Source: Symsagittifera roscoffensis (taxonomy: Eukaryota > Xenacoelomorpha > Acoela > Convolutidae). From it: DNA of 64,000 bases. The stretch spans positions 20,039,623 through 20,103,622 of the forward strand of contig NC_087065.1 in assembly GCF_963678635.1 (NCBI RefSeq), read 5' to 3'. A program made the translations under genes and the position numbers. Numbering within the stretch: position 1 is the stretch's first letter; each line of letters begins with the position of its first letter. This document shows positions 35,148 through 46,289 of this stretch, one piece after another. The notes below the pieces were generated by a model that saw only the letters and a list, made by a program, of their open reading frames with translations, ran no database searches and had not been told where the DNA came from.

Positions 35148-35345
35148 TCAGGCGGCCGTGGTCACTTTGATAGCGGTGGAATGTAATATAGGAGTGATTG
35201 GTTGTTGCGCTCCTCCATTCAGCCACCACCAAACACCTGCGCCAAATCCGGCCCAGGCCACACTCACTACACAAGCACTGTAAGGCGGGCCGGCATCCTA
35301 GTCTGGGATCATGCACTTTATCCGACCATGCACCAGTTATACCCA
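35148..35345. other. G+C-rich island in the intron, unassigned
   Basis: Noticeably G+C-rich (GGCGGCCGTGG, GCGCCAAATCCGGCCCAGGC, GGCGGGCCGGCATCC) inside AT-rich DNA. The minus strand is open for 67 codons (35346-35143) but resembles no family I know. It could be an inserted retro-derived sequence or a regulatory island. Confidence 0.35.
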
Positions 35346-36535
35346 AAAGAAGTGAAAAGCAAGTCTTATTTTTAACAAGCCTTGAATTTAATCCCAGCTA
35401 TAGTAGTAATTTATGACATCGCTTGTGCAGATCAGAAAACGAGGCACCATCCGCTCACCAATAAATCTGCACAAGTTTTAATTTTTTATGTGTCTGTTTT
35501 TGTTGGACTTTTTCTACTCTCCCGGATGTGTGAAGAGAGATTGAGAAATGAATCAACCTATCATAAATGATGCATGCTATCGACACAGGCAAATGAAAAA
35601 CACCATTCTCGACAAGATCCAGAGATATTTTAAACTCTTTTGGTATACAGCAAAGCAGGTCCGCTTCGAAACAGGAAACTAAAAAGTCAGGAAACTAGTA
35701 CTCATTTGATTTGAAAAACATAGCTGTACAAGTCCATTACCGAAGTAATTTATGTAGAAAGATTGCAGCAACAACTGTATTTTGAAATTTAAAGCCAGTC
35801 GACATCTTCAATGTAACCTAGATTTTGACTCAAAAATGGCTTATTTGATGACCAAATCTGCTTGGACTACAAAATTTACAAAGAAAGCAAACGCTTCAAC
35901 GCTCAAATTTCCTCAAAAACTCTCAATGGTTTCAATTTTGTTTAGTGATAACCAGAAATTAGTCTAGAAATAAGTAAGACAATAAGCTTAGTTCAGTTCG
36001 ATTTGTTATAGATTTGAACAGAAATTCTTGTTTAAAATATAGTTCTCTTTCAACAGTTTTAGATTTTTTTCTTTCATTTACCTCCGTAAGCGATCACTGA
36101 TTGCTTCGTAAAATTAATATACAGGACGTCCTTAAAAAAAGAATAGTGGTCACGCGCTAAAAACAAACGTCGCGGAGTGACAACCAGAAAAGTCGCGGCG
36201 TGACAACGCGTTTTTTTGACAAAAAAACTAATGAAATGAACAAACTGCTAAGCTTAACTACATTTTCATCTCGTAAACAATATAAGTGTTCAACTTGCAT
36301 GAGTTTCGCCATGAATGGTGCATTGAGCGCCATTTTTTGTTTGCTGTGCTAGTTTGGATTGTTGTCTTGACAAAAAAGCTTAGTTAAAATTAGTCTGAAG
36401 ATAAAAATACGATGACAGACAGGTTCATGGCAGAGGAGTAAACCGCCAGCCGAACTAAATGCTCAAATTCACAACCGTGTCGAGAATTTATTTGTTCAAC
36501 TAAAGTCTCAACTGTGACAAATTCATATCAGTTTG

Positions 36536-36642
36536 TTACTATTAAAACTTTAAACGGTACTACTTGTACCTAAGAGTCAGTGGTAAACGCTTTGTCTCTT
36601 TTTGAGAACTTTGATTTGATTCCCGAGTTGTTCACAAAATGA
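36536..36642 (+). pseudogene. Short coding remnant duplicated in inverted orientation
   Basis: The plus strand reads SVVNALSLFENFDLIPELF after an in-frame TAA. The reverse complement of 38510-38616 gives the same peptide with TAT in place of the stop (NCTYESVVNALPLFENFDL). Both end at the same TGA. The preserved frame across two copies suggests an exon fossil. Confidence 0.4.
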
Positions 36643-36871
36643 TACAAACTTCGAAAGCTGTTCGCTTATTTCTCGCAAAAATTGTTACCAAAATGAAAAA
36701 TGTGGTATAACTTCTTGTCTAGAGCCTAGTTCAGGAATTTATCGAATACAAAAACAAGAAGGGTATGCAAGGGTTCCAATCAAAATGTATTGTTTTCAAC
36801 CAAGTCAAGAACATAGCCTGCATGCAGTTGGAGAAAATGTAAAAGAACTCAAGAAAACCAAAAAAAAATAG
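36620..36871 (+). pseudogene. Cys-rich exon remnant (fibrinogen-C/GON-like start?)
   Basis: An 83-codon plus-strand frame with six Cys: ...NFESCSLISRKNCYQNEKCG, ITSCLEPSSGIYRIQKQEGY, ARVPIKMYCFQPSQEH, ending in TAG at 36869-36871. The spacing SC...SGIYRI...KMYC resembles the opening of extracellular fibrinogen-C-like or GON-like modules (SC..SG.Y.I...VYC), but it is too short to assign. A copy at 41263-41457 keeps the first half and then changes frame. There is no start codon. Best read as a fossil or captured exon carried by repeat R5. Confidence 0.35.
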
Positions 36872-37969
36872 ATTGGAACTTTTAGATTATTTTTCAGTTT
36901 TTAAGTTTCGATACCGTGTAAACCTTCTTGAATTTCAAGAATGGTTTTTAATAGCACCTTTTTTCTTTTCGAGTTATCGGATTTCGAGAAAACTGCCCGC
37001 AAAAAGTTTCTTTGATAATTATCACTTTAATTTTTTTCAAGCCAATTAAATCAATTTGAATTGAGTTTAATCAACTATAATGGGCAAAAATCAATTTTTC
37101 TTCTGAAACTGGGTGGTAGGGTAAGTGGTGGGGGTAAAGTGAGGGGATTAATTAGGAGGGAGGTGGTAAACTGGGAGTGGGGGTAAACATGGGGGAAAGG
37201 AGTAGACGGAACGTATTTGAGTTTTTGAATAGAAGGGTGTCTGGTAGAGGATCTGGAGGGGGGTGAGAGGGGCGGTGGAAGGGGGTGAGGTGGGTGTGAA
37301 AGTAGGGGCGTATGTCAAGCGGTGACCGCGTGATGTATACTGGGGTGAACATATTCGTTCTGGTTCTAGTTTTGCAGAACGCTGCACAAAACTGAGTAAA
37401 CTTTTCACATCTAAATAAAAAACAATCGATTTTCATGAATTTTATGAATTAAAAATAATCGATTATATTGTCAATAAAAATGATTTAGAATCCATTGTAA
37501 TCGAATACAATGGACTTTTTTAAATTGAAAAAAAAATCAATTAACATCCCATAAAAATCCTTTCGCAACGTGAAATGATTCACGAAAATCGACTATCTTG
37601 TTTAAGGGTTTTGCCTACAAAACCTTTCAAAATAAATAGGTTATTTTTGTGGTCTTTACATTTTTGCTTTTCGATAGTTGGATTTACATTCCTTTTAACA
37701 AAGCTTCATGGATACTAATCGATCATGTTGGATTTTTGTAGTCAGTCTCTATATAAAAAAAACTGATTATAATTGATTGAAAATGAATAGTTATAATGGA
37801 ATATGATCAATTTTTTTTTTCAACTTTTTACTAAGAATTTTAAACACAAAACAGTATATTCAAAACTTTGAAATTGATTTGGCTAAATACACATTGCATC
37901 AGCTAAAATGAGAGTCTTGTAAGTTCTTAAGTTTCTCATTTTTTGTTGATCTCTATTTACTGTTCCTAA

Positions 37970-38509
37970 TTGATCCGACTTTCGATACGAAAGTAACGGA
38001 ATACTTGTGCTCGGGTAGGTTTTTTTTTCATCAGACAAATTTCGACTTTTTAACTAGCCATTTTTGACGGATTTTTGTTATGTCCTTCGAAAGCTATTGT
38101 TTTCTTGAGCTTAAATTTGAAAAGATATTTCACCTGTGATCATTTTTCGTAAAGTTATGAGGGTTTAAATATTGCCATTTTGGCCATTTTGACCAATTTG
38201 GGACAATTAACGTGCGATATAATTCGCGCTATTAACGCGTAAGCGGAGATTTAATTCGTCTTATAAATCGATCTAAAGTGGTTGAAAGAAGCTTATTTGC
38301 CATAATTGATTTGATACAAGGAACGAAATCTCTCTTTTTGTACTTTATATTGCGTGTGGGGGGATGATTTTCATTAAAAAATTCAAATTTTTGAAAAAAA
38401 AAATCATTTTATTTTATTTCATTTAATTTTTATGCTATTACTGCTGCTCCATAAACCTTAAAAAGCAGTCGGCACATTCAGGGTTTCGCCCTGATACGAG
38501 CAGTCTTGT
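37970..38509 (+). mobile_element. HINE-like element, family 1
   Basis: Complete copy: ATCCGACTTTCGATACGAAAG palindrome at the 5' end, interior GGGACAATTAACGTGCG and GCGTGTGGGGGGATG, 3' CAGGGTTTCGCCCTG hairpin and GATACGAGCAGTCTTGT. Faces the next copy tail to tail across a 107-base spacer. Confidence 0.85.
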
Positions 38510-38616
38510 ATCATTTTGTGAACAACTCGGGAATCAAATCAAAGTTCTCAAAGAGAGGCAAAGCGTTTACCACTGACTCATAGGTACAATTAGTACCGTT
38601 TAAATTTTTAATAGTT

Positions 38617-39091
38617 ACAAGACTGCTCGTATCAGGGCGAAGCCCTGAATGTTCCGACTGCCTTTTAAATTTTATGGAGCAGTAATAACATAAAAAAATT
38701 AAATATAATATAAAAAAAATGAAAATCATCCCCCCACACGTCATAATACGTATTAAGTGATAGATTTTGCTCCTATTAACAAATCATTTATGGCATATAA
38801 GCTTCCTTGAACCAATTTGGAACAATTTCTAAGACGGATTAAATCTCGCTTACGCGTTAATAGCGCGAAATATATCGCGCGTTAATTGTCCCAAATTGGC
38901 CAAAATGGCAATCTTTAAACACCCATAACTTCACGAAAAATGATCACAGGTGAAATATCTTTTCAAATTTAAGCTCAGGACAACAACACCTTTTGAAAGA
39001 TATAAAAAAATTCCGTCAAAAATGGCTACCTGAAGAAAAAACCCACCCCGAGCACAAATATTCCGTTACTTTCGTATCGAAAGTCGGAACA
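38617..39091 (-). mobile_element. HINE-like element, family 1
   Basis: Complete minus-orientation copy from ACAAGACTGCTCG to AAGTCGGAAC. Hairpin CAGGGCGAAGCCCTG is perfect. With the previous copy it forms an inverted pair with 3' ends pointing at each other. Confidence 0.85.
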
Positions 39092-39461
39092 ATAATGAAT
39101 ATAAATGGATTGTGATTTTACGGAAATAATCGATTATAAGGTCAATAAAATTCATTTCATGGTCTAAGTTTGCAACAACAATGGATTATAATGACAACAT
39201 TTTAGACAACATTTTCCCCTTATAATCGATTATTGTCTATGAAAGTCCGCAGAGGGAAGTAATCACAAGTGATCATAATCAAACTGCCAAAAAACAAATT
39301 TGAGCATGAACAGTTTTCATTCCTTTTTGTTGAAAAAAAAACATATCACGACCTATTTAAGAGAAAGTCACATCGTTCTGTTTCTCTTAAAAAATTAAAT
39401 CAGTTAGCTGGAAATTATCAGCAGCTCTGGCAGGTCTGGAGTGGCTGAAACTCTTTCTTAC

Positions 39462-39614
39462 CCAGAGCTACTCTGGCGGGACTGGACTCGTAGTTGATCC
39501 AGAAGGAGACCCAGCTCATGCAGACTACCATAATACATGGCATGTATGTCTGGAACACGAAGTAACCCACACTCCTCTCCAGATAGAACAGCAGGAACAG
39601 TCTATCATATGAAC
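39462..39614 (-). CDS. Channel exon 5 of 7: M1 and start of M2
   Basis: 153 bases. Acceptor CCTTTAG at 39615-39616; the exon completes a split Gly codon and reads [34 protein letters not shown] (M1) and [17 protein letters not shown], ending in a split Gly. Donor GG|GTAAGA. PARV at the cytoplasmic mouth of M2 is the anion-selectivity signature. The Tyr of SYDR matches the loop C/pre-M1 aromatic of beta subunits. This length equals, as I recall it, that of the corresponding vertebrate exon. Confidence 0.96.
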
Positions 39615-39867
39615 CTAAAGGAGAGAGATGAAAACGAGAATCAGAGGTCAAATGAAGTAATATGAGGTGAGGAGAGGTCAAATGAGTGGGATATGTGACT
39701 TTACATTCTTCTCGAATTATCAAAAAAAACCTATTCGATTGATTGATATCAAGCTAGCCTGGTACCATCGATCTCGTTTTTCTCCATTAATAAACCAGCA
39801 AGTCAGGAATAGTTAACCATAAGGGGTTATCATACTTTGCGATAAGTGATCTTGTAAGTATGATTAC

Positions 39868-39999
39868 CTGATGAGAAGCTGACGAAGCTGGCGGTGCAGT
39901 TCCACCCGGTCACTCTGAACTGGGGCAACTCTACGTCCCCGAAGCCACGCACGCACTTATTTGCCCACTTCAGACGAATGTCTTTGGTATTGTATCCAT
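39868..39999 (-). CDS. Channel exon 4 of 7: ligand-binding domain, loops B to C
   Basis: 132 bases. Acceptor TTTGTAG at 40000-40001; completes a Tyr codon, then GYNTKDIRLKWANKCVRGFG, DVELPQFRVTGWNC, TASFVSFSSG. YGYNTKD carries the loop B aromatic, and ELPQF is conserved in the family. Donor CAG|GTAATC, phase 1. NCT is a possible N-glycosylation site. Confidence 0.95.
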
Positions 40000-40249
40000 C
40001 TACAAAGAAGAAGGACTGTTCACAGTCTATGTATTATAGCACTAACTGTATTCTTTGTTTTCAGTCAAATATGTTTCCAGGTTCACTCAAAAATAACTAA
40101 GAAAGGCCATAAAATCGGACATCGGACGTAAAAGAGTTATGCAGTATCTAGCTGGATATCTAACCCAAGATTTTCGAAATTTTCGTAAGTAAAATGAGTT
40201 TTTGGATCGAAAACATGGGATTTAAAATAATAGGCGCTGAGTGTCTTAC

Positions 40250-40332
40250 AGCTCTCGAGGTTGAGGGAGCAATTTTGTCTGTCGTGGGGGAACTTCTTCA
40301 GCTCAAACACGCAAGACGCCGTCACGGACAGT
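40250..40332 (-). CDS. Channel exon 3 of 7: Cys-loop
   Basis: 83 bases. Acceptor TTATTTCAG at 40333-40334. Reads (R)LSVTASCVFELKKFPHDRQN then CSLNLES and one base of Tyr. Two Cys are separated by 13 residues with the FPxD core, the defining Cys-loop. Donor AGCT|GTAAGA. The length matches, as I recall it, the corresponding vertebrate GABA-A exon. Confidence 0.96.
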
Positions 40333-40857
40333 CTGAAATAAATGAAAGCTTGAGCTATTCAAATTAAATCTCTCTAAATGTAAGAATACCAATAATTTCT
40401 TAAGCTTTTTTTATACTTAAGACCACTGATTAGATTTCTGGGTTCACATTGGTGGATGAATAAAGTTTTGATATCTAAAAAACTCCCGTGATGTAATTCG
40501 GCCCTATACTTCAAAATACTACTTCAAGCTAGCTTTAATTGAATGTATTTTTTCTTCAGATTTAAACTGCTGTTAATTTTTTTTGCAGATAAATCTGTAA
40601 AGTGTTCTGAGTTCAAATTGAAGCAGAAACTCAAGTTTTTTAAATTTTATTCTAATCTAAGAGAAAGCTTAAGTTAACCATAAGCAGGTTAACAAAAATA
40701 GAAGCTCTCAATAGCATGTGCAACTTTTTTCTATTGTATTCAAGTTTGCTGCATAGCTAAAATAGCAACAGCACTGAACAACGATGCAGCAGCTGTGCGT
40801 ATTCTAGAGCACCATTTTTTCAACTAAATCTCCAATTGGTTCATCCATCCCAAAAGG

Positions 40858-41230
40858 AACAAAACTGCTCGTATCAGGGCAAAGCCCTGAATATTCCGAC
40901 TGCCTTTTAAAGTTTATGGAGCAGCAGTAATAACATAAAAAATTAAATGAAATAAAATAAAACGAAAATTTTTTTTCTAAAATTTGAATTTTTTAAATGA
41001 AAATCATCCCCCCACACCCCACAAGGCAATCTCTAAACCCTCATAACTTTACAAAAAAAAATCACAGGTGAAATATTTTTTCAAATTTAAGCTCAGGTAA
41101 ACAATACCTTTTGAATGATATAAAAATTCCGTCAAAGATAGCTAGTTAAAAAGTCGAAATTTGTCTGAAGAAAAAAAAACCACCTCGAGCACAAATATTC
41201 CGTTACTTTCGTATCAAAAGTCGGAACAAC
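40858..41230 (-). mobile_element. Family-1 HINE with internal deletion
   Basis: 3' end (AACAAAACTGCTCGTATCAG), hairpin and 5' end (AAAGTCGGAACAA) are present. About 150 bases of the middle, including the AATTAACGCG palindrome, are missing between CCCCACACCCC and GGCAATCTCTAAACC. It lies in the 5.2 kb intron between channel exons 2 and 3. Confidence 0.8.
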
Positions 41231-42487
41231 AAGCTTCGACAGTTTAGCGCACGTGAAACTGTTTGTTTAGCTCTCGCAAAAATTCTTACCAAAATGAAAA
41301 ATGTGGTATAACTTCCTGTCTAGAGCCTAGTTCAGGAACTTATTCTGACTGTGCTTCGCTTCTCGAATACAAAAACAAGAAACAAGGACTCCAATCAAAA
41401 TGTATTGTTTTCAACCAAGTCAAGAACGTAGCCTGCATACAGTTGGAGAAAATGTAAAAGAACTCAAAAAAACCGAAAAAAAAATGGATTGGAACTTTTA
41501 GATTATTTTTCAATTTTTAAGTTTCGATACTGTGTAAACCTTCTTGAATTTCAAGAATGGTTTTTAATAGCACTTTTTTCTTTTCCAGTTATCGTTTTTC
41601 GAGAAAACTGCTCGCAAAAAAGTTCTTTGATAATTTTTACTTTAATTTTTTTGAAGCCAATTAAATCAATTTGAACAGAGTTTAATCGATTATAATGGGC
41701 AATAACCAAATTTTTTTCTTCTGAAACTGGGTGGTAGGGTAAGTGGTGGAGGTAAAGTTAGTCGAATAATTTGGAGGGAGGTGGTAAGCTGGGAGTGGGG
41801 GTAAACATGGGGGAAAGGAGTAGACGGAACGTATTTGAGTTTTTGAATAGAAGGGTGTGTGGAAGAGGGGGGTGAGGTGGTGTGAAAGTAGGGGCGTATG
41901 CCAAACAATGACGGTGTGATATATACTGGGGCGAACATATTCGTTCTGGTTCTAGTTTTGCAGAACGCTGCACAAAACTGAGTAAACTTTTCACATCTAA
42001 ATAAAAAACAATCGATTTTCATGAATTTTATGAATTAAAAATAATCGATTATATTGTCAATAAAAATGATTTAGAATCCATTGTAATCGAATACAATGGA
42101 CTTTTTTAAATTGAAAAAAAAAATCAATTAACATCCCATAAAAATCCTTTCGCAACGTGAAATGATTCACGAAAATCGACTATCTTGTTTAAGGGTTTTG
42201 CCTACAAAACCTTTCAAAATAAATAGGTTATTTTTGTGGTCTTTACATTTTTGCTTTTCGATAGTTGGATTTACATTCCTTTTAACAAAGCTTCATGGAT
42301 ACTAATCGATCATGTTGGATTTTTGTAGTCAGTCTCTATATAAAAAAAAACTGATTATAATTGATTGAAAATGAATAGTTATAATGGAATATGATCAATT
42401 TTTTTTTTCAACTTTTTACTAAGAATTTTAAACACAAAACAGTATATTCAAAACTTTGAAATTGATTTGGCTAAATACACATTGCAT
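41231..42487. repeat. Repeat R5, copy B
   Basis: Direct repeat of 36650-37899 lying 4.6 kb away. The first 700 bases differ from copy A by several percent and by indels. The last 555 bases differ only in homopolymer lengths as far as can be seen. Confidence 0.82.
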
Positions 42488-42880
42488 AAAAATCCTTTCG
42501 CAACGTGAAATGATTCACGCAAATCGACTATCTTGTTTAAGGGTTTTGCCTACAAAACCTTTCAAAATAAATAGGTTATTTTTGTGGTCTTTACATTTTT
42601 GCTTTTCGATAGTTGGATTTACTTTCCTTTTAACAAAACTTCATGGATACTAATCGATTATGTTGGGTTCTTGTAGTCAATCTCTATAAAAAAATTGATT
42701 ATAATTGATTAAAAATGAATAGTTATAATGGAATATAATCAATTTTTTTTTCGACTTTTTCTAAAAATTTTAAACACAAAACAGTGTATTCAAAACTTTA
42801 AAATTGATTCGGCTTAATACACATTGCATCAGATAAAATGAGATTCTTGTAAGTTCTAAAGTTTCTCATATTTTGTTGAT
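42485..42880. repeat. Diverged tandem duplicate of the R5 right part
   Basis: At 42485 the sequence jumps back to CATAAAAATCCTTTCGCAAC, which also occurs at 42137, giving a 348-base tandem duplication. This unit differs from 42137-42484 at many more sites than copies A and B differ from each other. It ends like copy A (CATCAGATAAAATGAGA). Confidence 0.78.
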
Positions 42881-42899
42881 CTCCATTTACTTTTCTTGA

Positions 42900-43090
42900 T
42901 TCATTTTAAGTCCTTCCCCGCCGCCTCTACCTCGTTTACACCCCCTCCTCTCGTTTCCCCTCCTCGTTTACACCCCTCCTTTCATCCCTCTTGTTTATAC
43001 ACCCCATTTTTTTTTGTTTACAGCCCCTCCCCACGTAAACAATTTACTCTCCATGTTTACAGTACTTCTCTCCCCCGCTTACATCTCGTC
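42900..43090. repeat. C-rich imperfect minisatellite (GTTTACACCCC)
   Basis: About eight irregular repeats of TCGTTTACACCCCTCC-like sequence on the plus strand. The G-rich stretches at 37110-37345 and 41725-41930 contain the complementary GGGGGTAAAC motif, so the two ends of repeat R5 may be in inverted orientation. Confidence 0.6.
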
Positions 43091-43193
43091 CAACAGAAAT
43101 TGTTGAACGTTTTTCAAATCAGTTTGCAAAAGTTTTAGTGATTATAATCCAATATAATCAATCAAAATAGATTTTAAATGAATTATAACCTAT

Positions 43194-43747
43194 AACAAGA
43201 CTGCTCGTATCAGGGCGAAGCCCTGAAAGTTGCGACTGCCTTTTAACGTTTATGGAGCAGTAATAACATAAACAACATAAAAAAATTAAATCAAATAAAT
43301 AAAATGAAGTTTTTTTTTCTCTAAAATTTGAAACTTTTCTATGAAAATCATCCCCCCACACGCCATATAAAGTACAAAACAATAAGTTTTGCTCCTTCTA
43401 ACAAATCAATTATGGTAAATAAGCTTCTTTCGACCAATTTGGAACGATTTCTAAGACGGATTAAATCTCCGTTTACGCGTTAATAGTGCGAATTATATTG
43501 CGTGTTAATTGTCCCAAATTGGTCAAAATGGCCAAAATGGCAATCTTTAAACCCTCATAACTTTACAAAAAACGATCACAGGTGAAATTTTGTTTCAAAT
43601 TTAAGCTCAGGACAACAATAGCTTTCGAATGATATTAAAAAAATTCCGTCAAAAATGGCTAGTTAAAAAGTCGAAATGTGTCTAAAGAAAAAAAACCCAA
43701 CCCGAGCACAAATATTTCGTTACTTTCGTATCAAAAATCGGAACAAA
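43194..43747 (-). mobile_element. HINE-like element, family 1
   Basis: Complete copy, AACAAGACTGCTCGTATCAG to ATCGGAACAA, with a perfect CAGGGCGAAGCCCTG hairpin and all interior landmarks. Confidence 0.85.
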
Positions 43748-43848
43748 AATGTGAGAATCGCCTAAAATTGGCTAACAATTTTCGCTAAAATTCAAAATTT
43801 GAGAATTAAACAGAGTTGAAAACTACCAGATTCAAACTACCAGATTCT

Positions 43849-44242
43849 ACGAAAATCATCACCCCACACGCCATATAAAATGCAAAAGAATAGATTTCGC
43901 TCCTTGTAACAAATCAATTATGGCAAATAAGTTTCTTTCAACCAATTTGGAACGATTTCTAAGACGGATTACTTCTCTGCTTACGGGTCAAATGTGCGAA
44001 AAATATCGAGCGTTAATTGTCCCTAATTGGCCAAAATGGCAATATTTAAACTCCGATAACTTTAGGGAAAATAAATACGTGTGAAATATCTTTTCAAATT
44101 TAAGCTGAGGATAATAATTTCTTTTGATTGATATTTGGAAAATTCCGTCAAAAATGGCTAGTTAAAAATTCAAAATTTGTCTGAAGAAAAAACCCATCCC
44201 GAGTACAAATGTTCCGTTACCTTCGTATCGAAAGTCGGAACA
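43849..44242 (-). mobile_element. Family-1 HINE lacking its 3' end, first in a head-to-tail pair
   Basis: Begins at GAAAATCATCACCCCACACG (interior of the family) and runs to the 5' terminus GTCGGAACAA, which abuts the 3' terminus of the next copy. The preceding bases show duplicated CTACCAGATTC. Confidence 0.75.
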
Positions 44243-44755
44243 ACAAGACTGCTCGTATTAGGGCAAAACCATGAATGTTTTGACTGCCTTTTAAGGTCTA
44301 TAAAGATCTTTCGCTTTAAAAATACTGATGAGTTTTTCGAAAAAAAAAGAAAAAGAGTACAAGCATTTTGAGTATTTTTTAAATCATCCCCCAACACATC
44401 ATACAAAATACAAAGAGATAGATTTCGCTCCTAGTATCGTAGAAATTATGACAAATAACCTGTTTCAACTAATTTGAAACATTTTTTATGGGGGATTAAA
44501 TCTCCGCTTACGCGTTAATAGTGCTAAATATATCACGCGTTATTTATCCCAAAATGGCTAAATTGGTAATCTATGAACCCTCATAACTTTATGAAAAAAG
44601 ATCACAGGTAAAATATTTTTTCAAATTTGAGCTTAGGACATCAATACCTTTTGGCTGATATAAAAAAAACTGTCAAAAATGGCAAGTTAAAAAGTCTAAT
44701 TATGTCTGAAGAAAAAAAAACCACCCCCAGCACAAATATTCCGTCACTCAAAAGT
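44242..44755 (-). mobile_element. Family-1 HINE, second in a head-to-tail pair
   Basis: AACAAGACTGCTCGTATTAG to about ACAAATATTCCGTCACT. The hairpin is degraded (GGGCAAAACC) and the interior diverged, so this is an older copy than its neighbour. Confidence 0.72.
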
Positions 44756-45545
44756 ATATCGACTTACCAATTGAAGGGTTGATACCCTTTCAATTTCATT
44801 CCAGTTTGCTGTATGGCTAAGAACTGAAAATGAGTGAAAAGATGCAACAGCTGGGAATCTTCTAAAACACTATTTTTTTCACTATATCTCCATCCCAAAA
44901 CGAAAACTATGAACAATTGCCTAAGATTGGCTGATGCTTTTTGCTACGAAACGCAAAAATTGAGTACAGAAACGAGTACAAAATTCTACCAGATTCAATA
45001 TCGATTATAAAAAAGAACTAAATAATTCTTGATTCATTCCACTCTTCCTTAAATTTTTATAGAAGAAATCCGACTTAGATTGGAAAATCGAACTCTCGGA
45101 AAATTTATTATTCGCCCCTTTCAGACGAAACTCGATTAAGCTTTGAACTTCAGTTCCTGAATTATCTAACTTTATTTCATAACTAGAAATACAGTTAGAA
45201 AGGCCTACTTTGAAGTACTAATTTATTTGCTTCTTTGTAACAAAAATTTTTATGCGAATTTTAGTTTAGTTTTTCTGGAAGAAAGTGGAAAGGATTCTTT
45301 CTTCCAAGCAATCAGTTTGTCGGGCGTTAATAGTCTAAGATATTAGACTTTAAGATCAGTTAGCTGATTAACAATATATCTTTTTTCTTGCTGGCTATTC
45401 TATGTGTGTATCTTTTACAGTTTTTTTTTTCAAATATTTCATAATATGCAAATATGCAACTCGTAATAACACGAAAGCTAATGCAACTTGTATTAATACG
45501 ATTACTAGAATCGACGAATAATACCTAGAATTCTTTGACAATTAC

Positions 45546-45781
45546 CTGAGTCCATATATGATCTGTCCGTGTGGTTTGATCCTCAACATCCTGTTCTTGA
45601 CTGTGATGTCCTGCAGGTAGCTGTCCTTGTCGTTTGTGAAGTATGTGTCCGGCAGCCACAGTTTGTCTGTGATCCTCCCATCTACAGGGAGCACTGACAC
45701 TTGGTCTCCGTCTAACACATGCGCATATGCCAATCTGCTGTCTGTCCAGTACTGTCTCAAGTAGATGGTTAGAGTGTAGTC
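45546..45781 (-). CDS. Channel exon 2 of 7: ligand-binding domain, loops D and A
   Basis: 236 bases. Acceptor TTTTTCAG at 45782-45783, phase 0. DYTLTIYLRQYWTDSRLAYA carries the loop D Tyr. LDGDQVSVLPVDGRITDKLW is a loop about five residues longer than in vertebrate beta subunits. LPDTYFTNDKDSYLQDITV contains the loop A W-x-P-D-T-Y signature. The exon ends GQIIYGLR. Donor CAG|GTAATT, phase 2. Confidence 0.96.
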
Positions 45782-45870
45782 CTGAAAAATAAATTTAATT
45801 ATTATTAATAGTAATTATCACAACTTTTATCGCTCATGCGATAAAAGTAATATTAGTTAAATTTAAAAAA

Positions 45871-45920
45871 CTCCGGCTTCAAAATTCAGGTTTTAACCCG
45901 CTCTACCACAGGGCTTCGTT
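45871..45920 (-). other. tRNA-derived sequence (A-box-like) candidate
   Basis: The minus strand reads CCCTGTGGTAGAGCGGG, close to a tRNA D-arm/A box (TRGYNNARNGG), and about 25 bases further a T-run after GCCGGAG. No complete cloverleaf can be drawn. More like the head of a SINE or a decayed tRNA than a working gene. Confidence 0.3.
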
Positions 45921-46289
45921 TTCTTTATGAGTAAAAGCCATCATTGATAAGAAAAAAAACTTTGCAATGGTTTTTGTTTAATGTCTTGTTTTAGTATGAT
46001 GTTTTGTTTCAGAAATTTTTATTTCAAACCGACACAATTTTCCTGGTCCAGTTGCTGCTCTTAGAAGAAATAAGAACCATTTTTAAATGATGCAACTTCC
46101 TGGACTTTTTGAACTATGATTCTGCTGAATTTCACATTCTGATTTCCTATTAAGCAGTGGCAAAGAGGTTGACTAAGTTCGGCATCTCAGTCGAAATATT
46201 GGTGATTTTGGGCGCATCATGATCATTGCTCGTCACTTGATGTGATGCAACTTTTCGCAGACAAAAAATGCGTAATAGCATGCAGTAGT

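Larger units (their letters stand above)
36536..37899. repeat. Repeat R5, copy A
   Basis: Matches 41231-42487 in order. It contains the Cys-rich coding remnant, then a G-rich stretch with repeated GGGGGTAAAC-like motifs (37110-37345), then an AT-rich part with recurring AATCGATTATA and TATAATGG motifs. The last 553 bases (37347-37899) are almost identical to 41933-42487. Confidence 0.8.
25005..39461 (-). other. Intron of the channel gene (about 14.5 kb) loaded with mobile elements
   Basis: Donor GTAAGAAA at 39461, acceptor CAG at 25005. It contains two family-2 HINEs, several family-1 HINEs, a hAT-like MITE pair near 33400-34166, a repeat with Cys-rich coding remnants (36536-37899), and long AT-rich unassigned stretches: 25310-27090, 28860-29290, 29920-31290, 31810-33400 and 34920-36530. 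No additional exon of the channel is expected because M1-M2 and M2-M3 join in phase. Confidence 0.85.
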
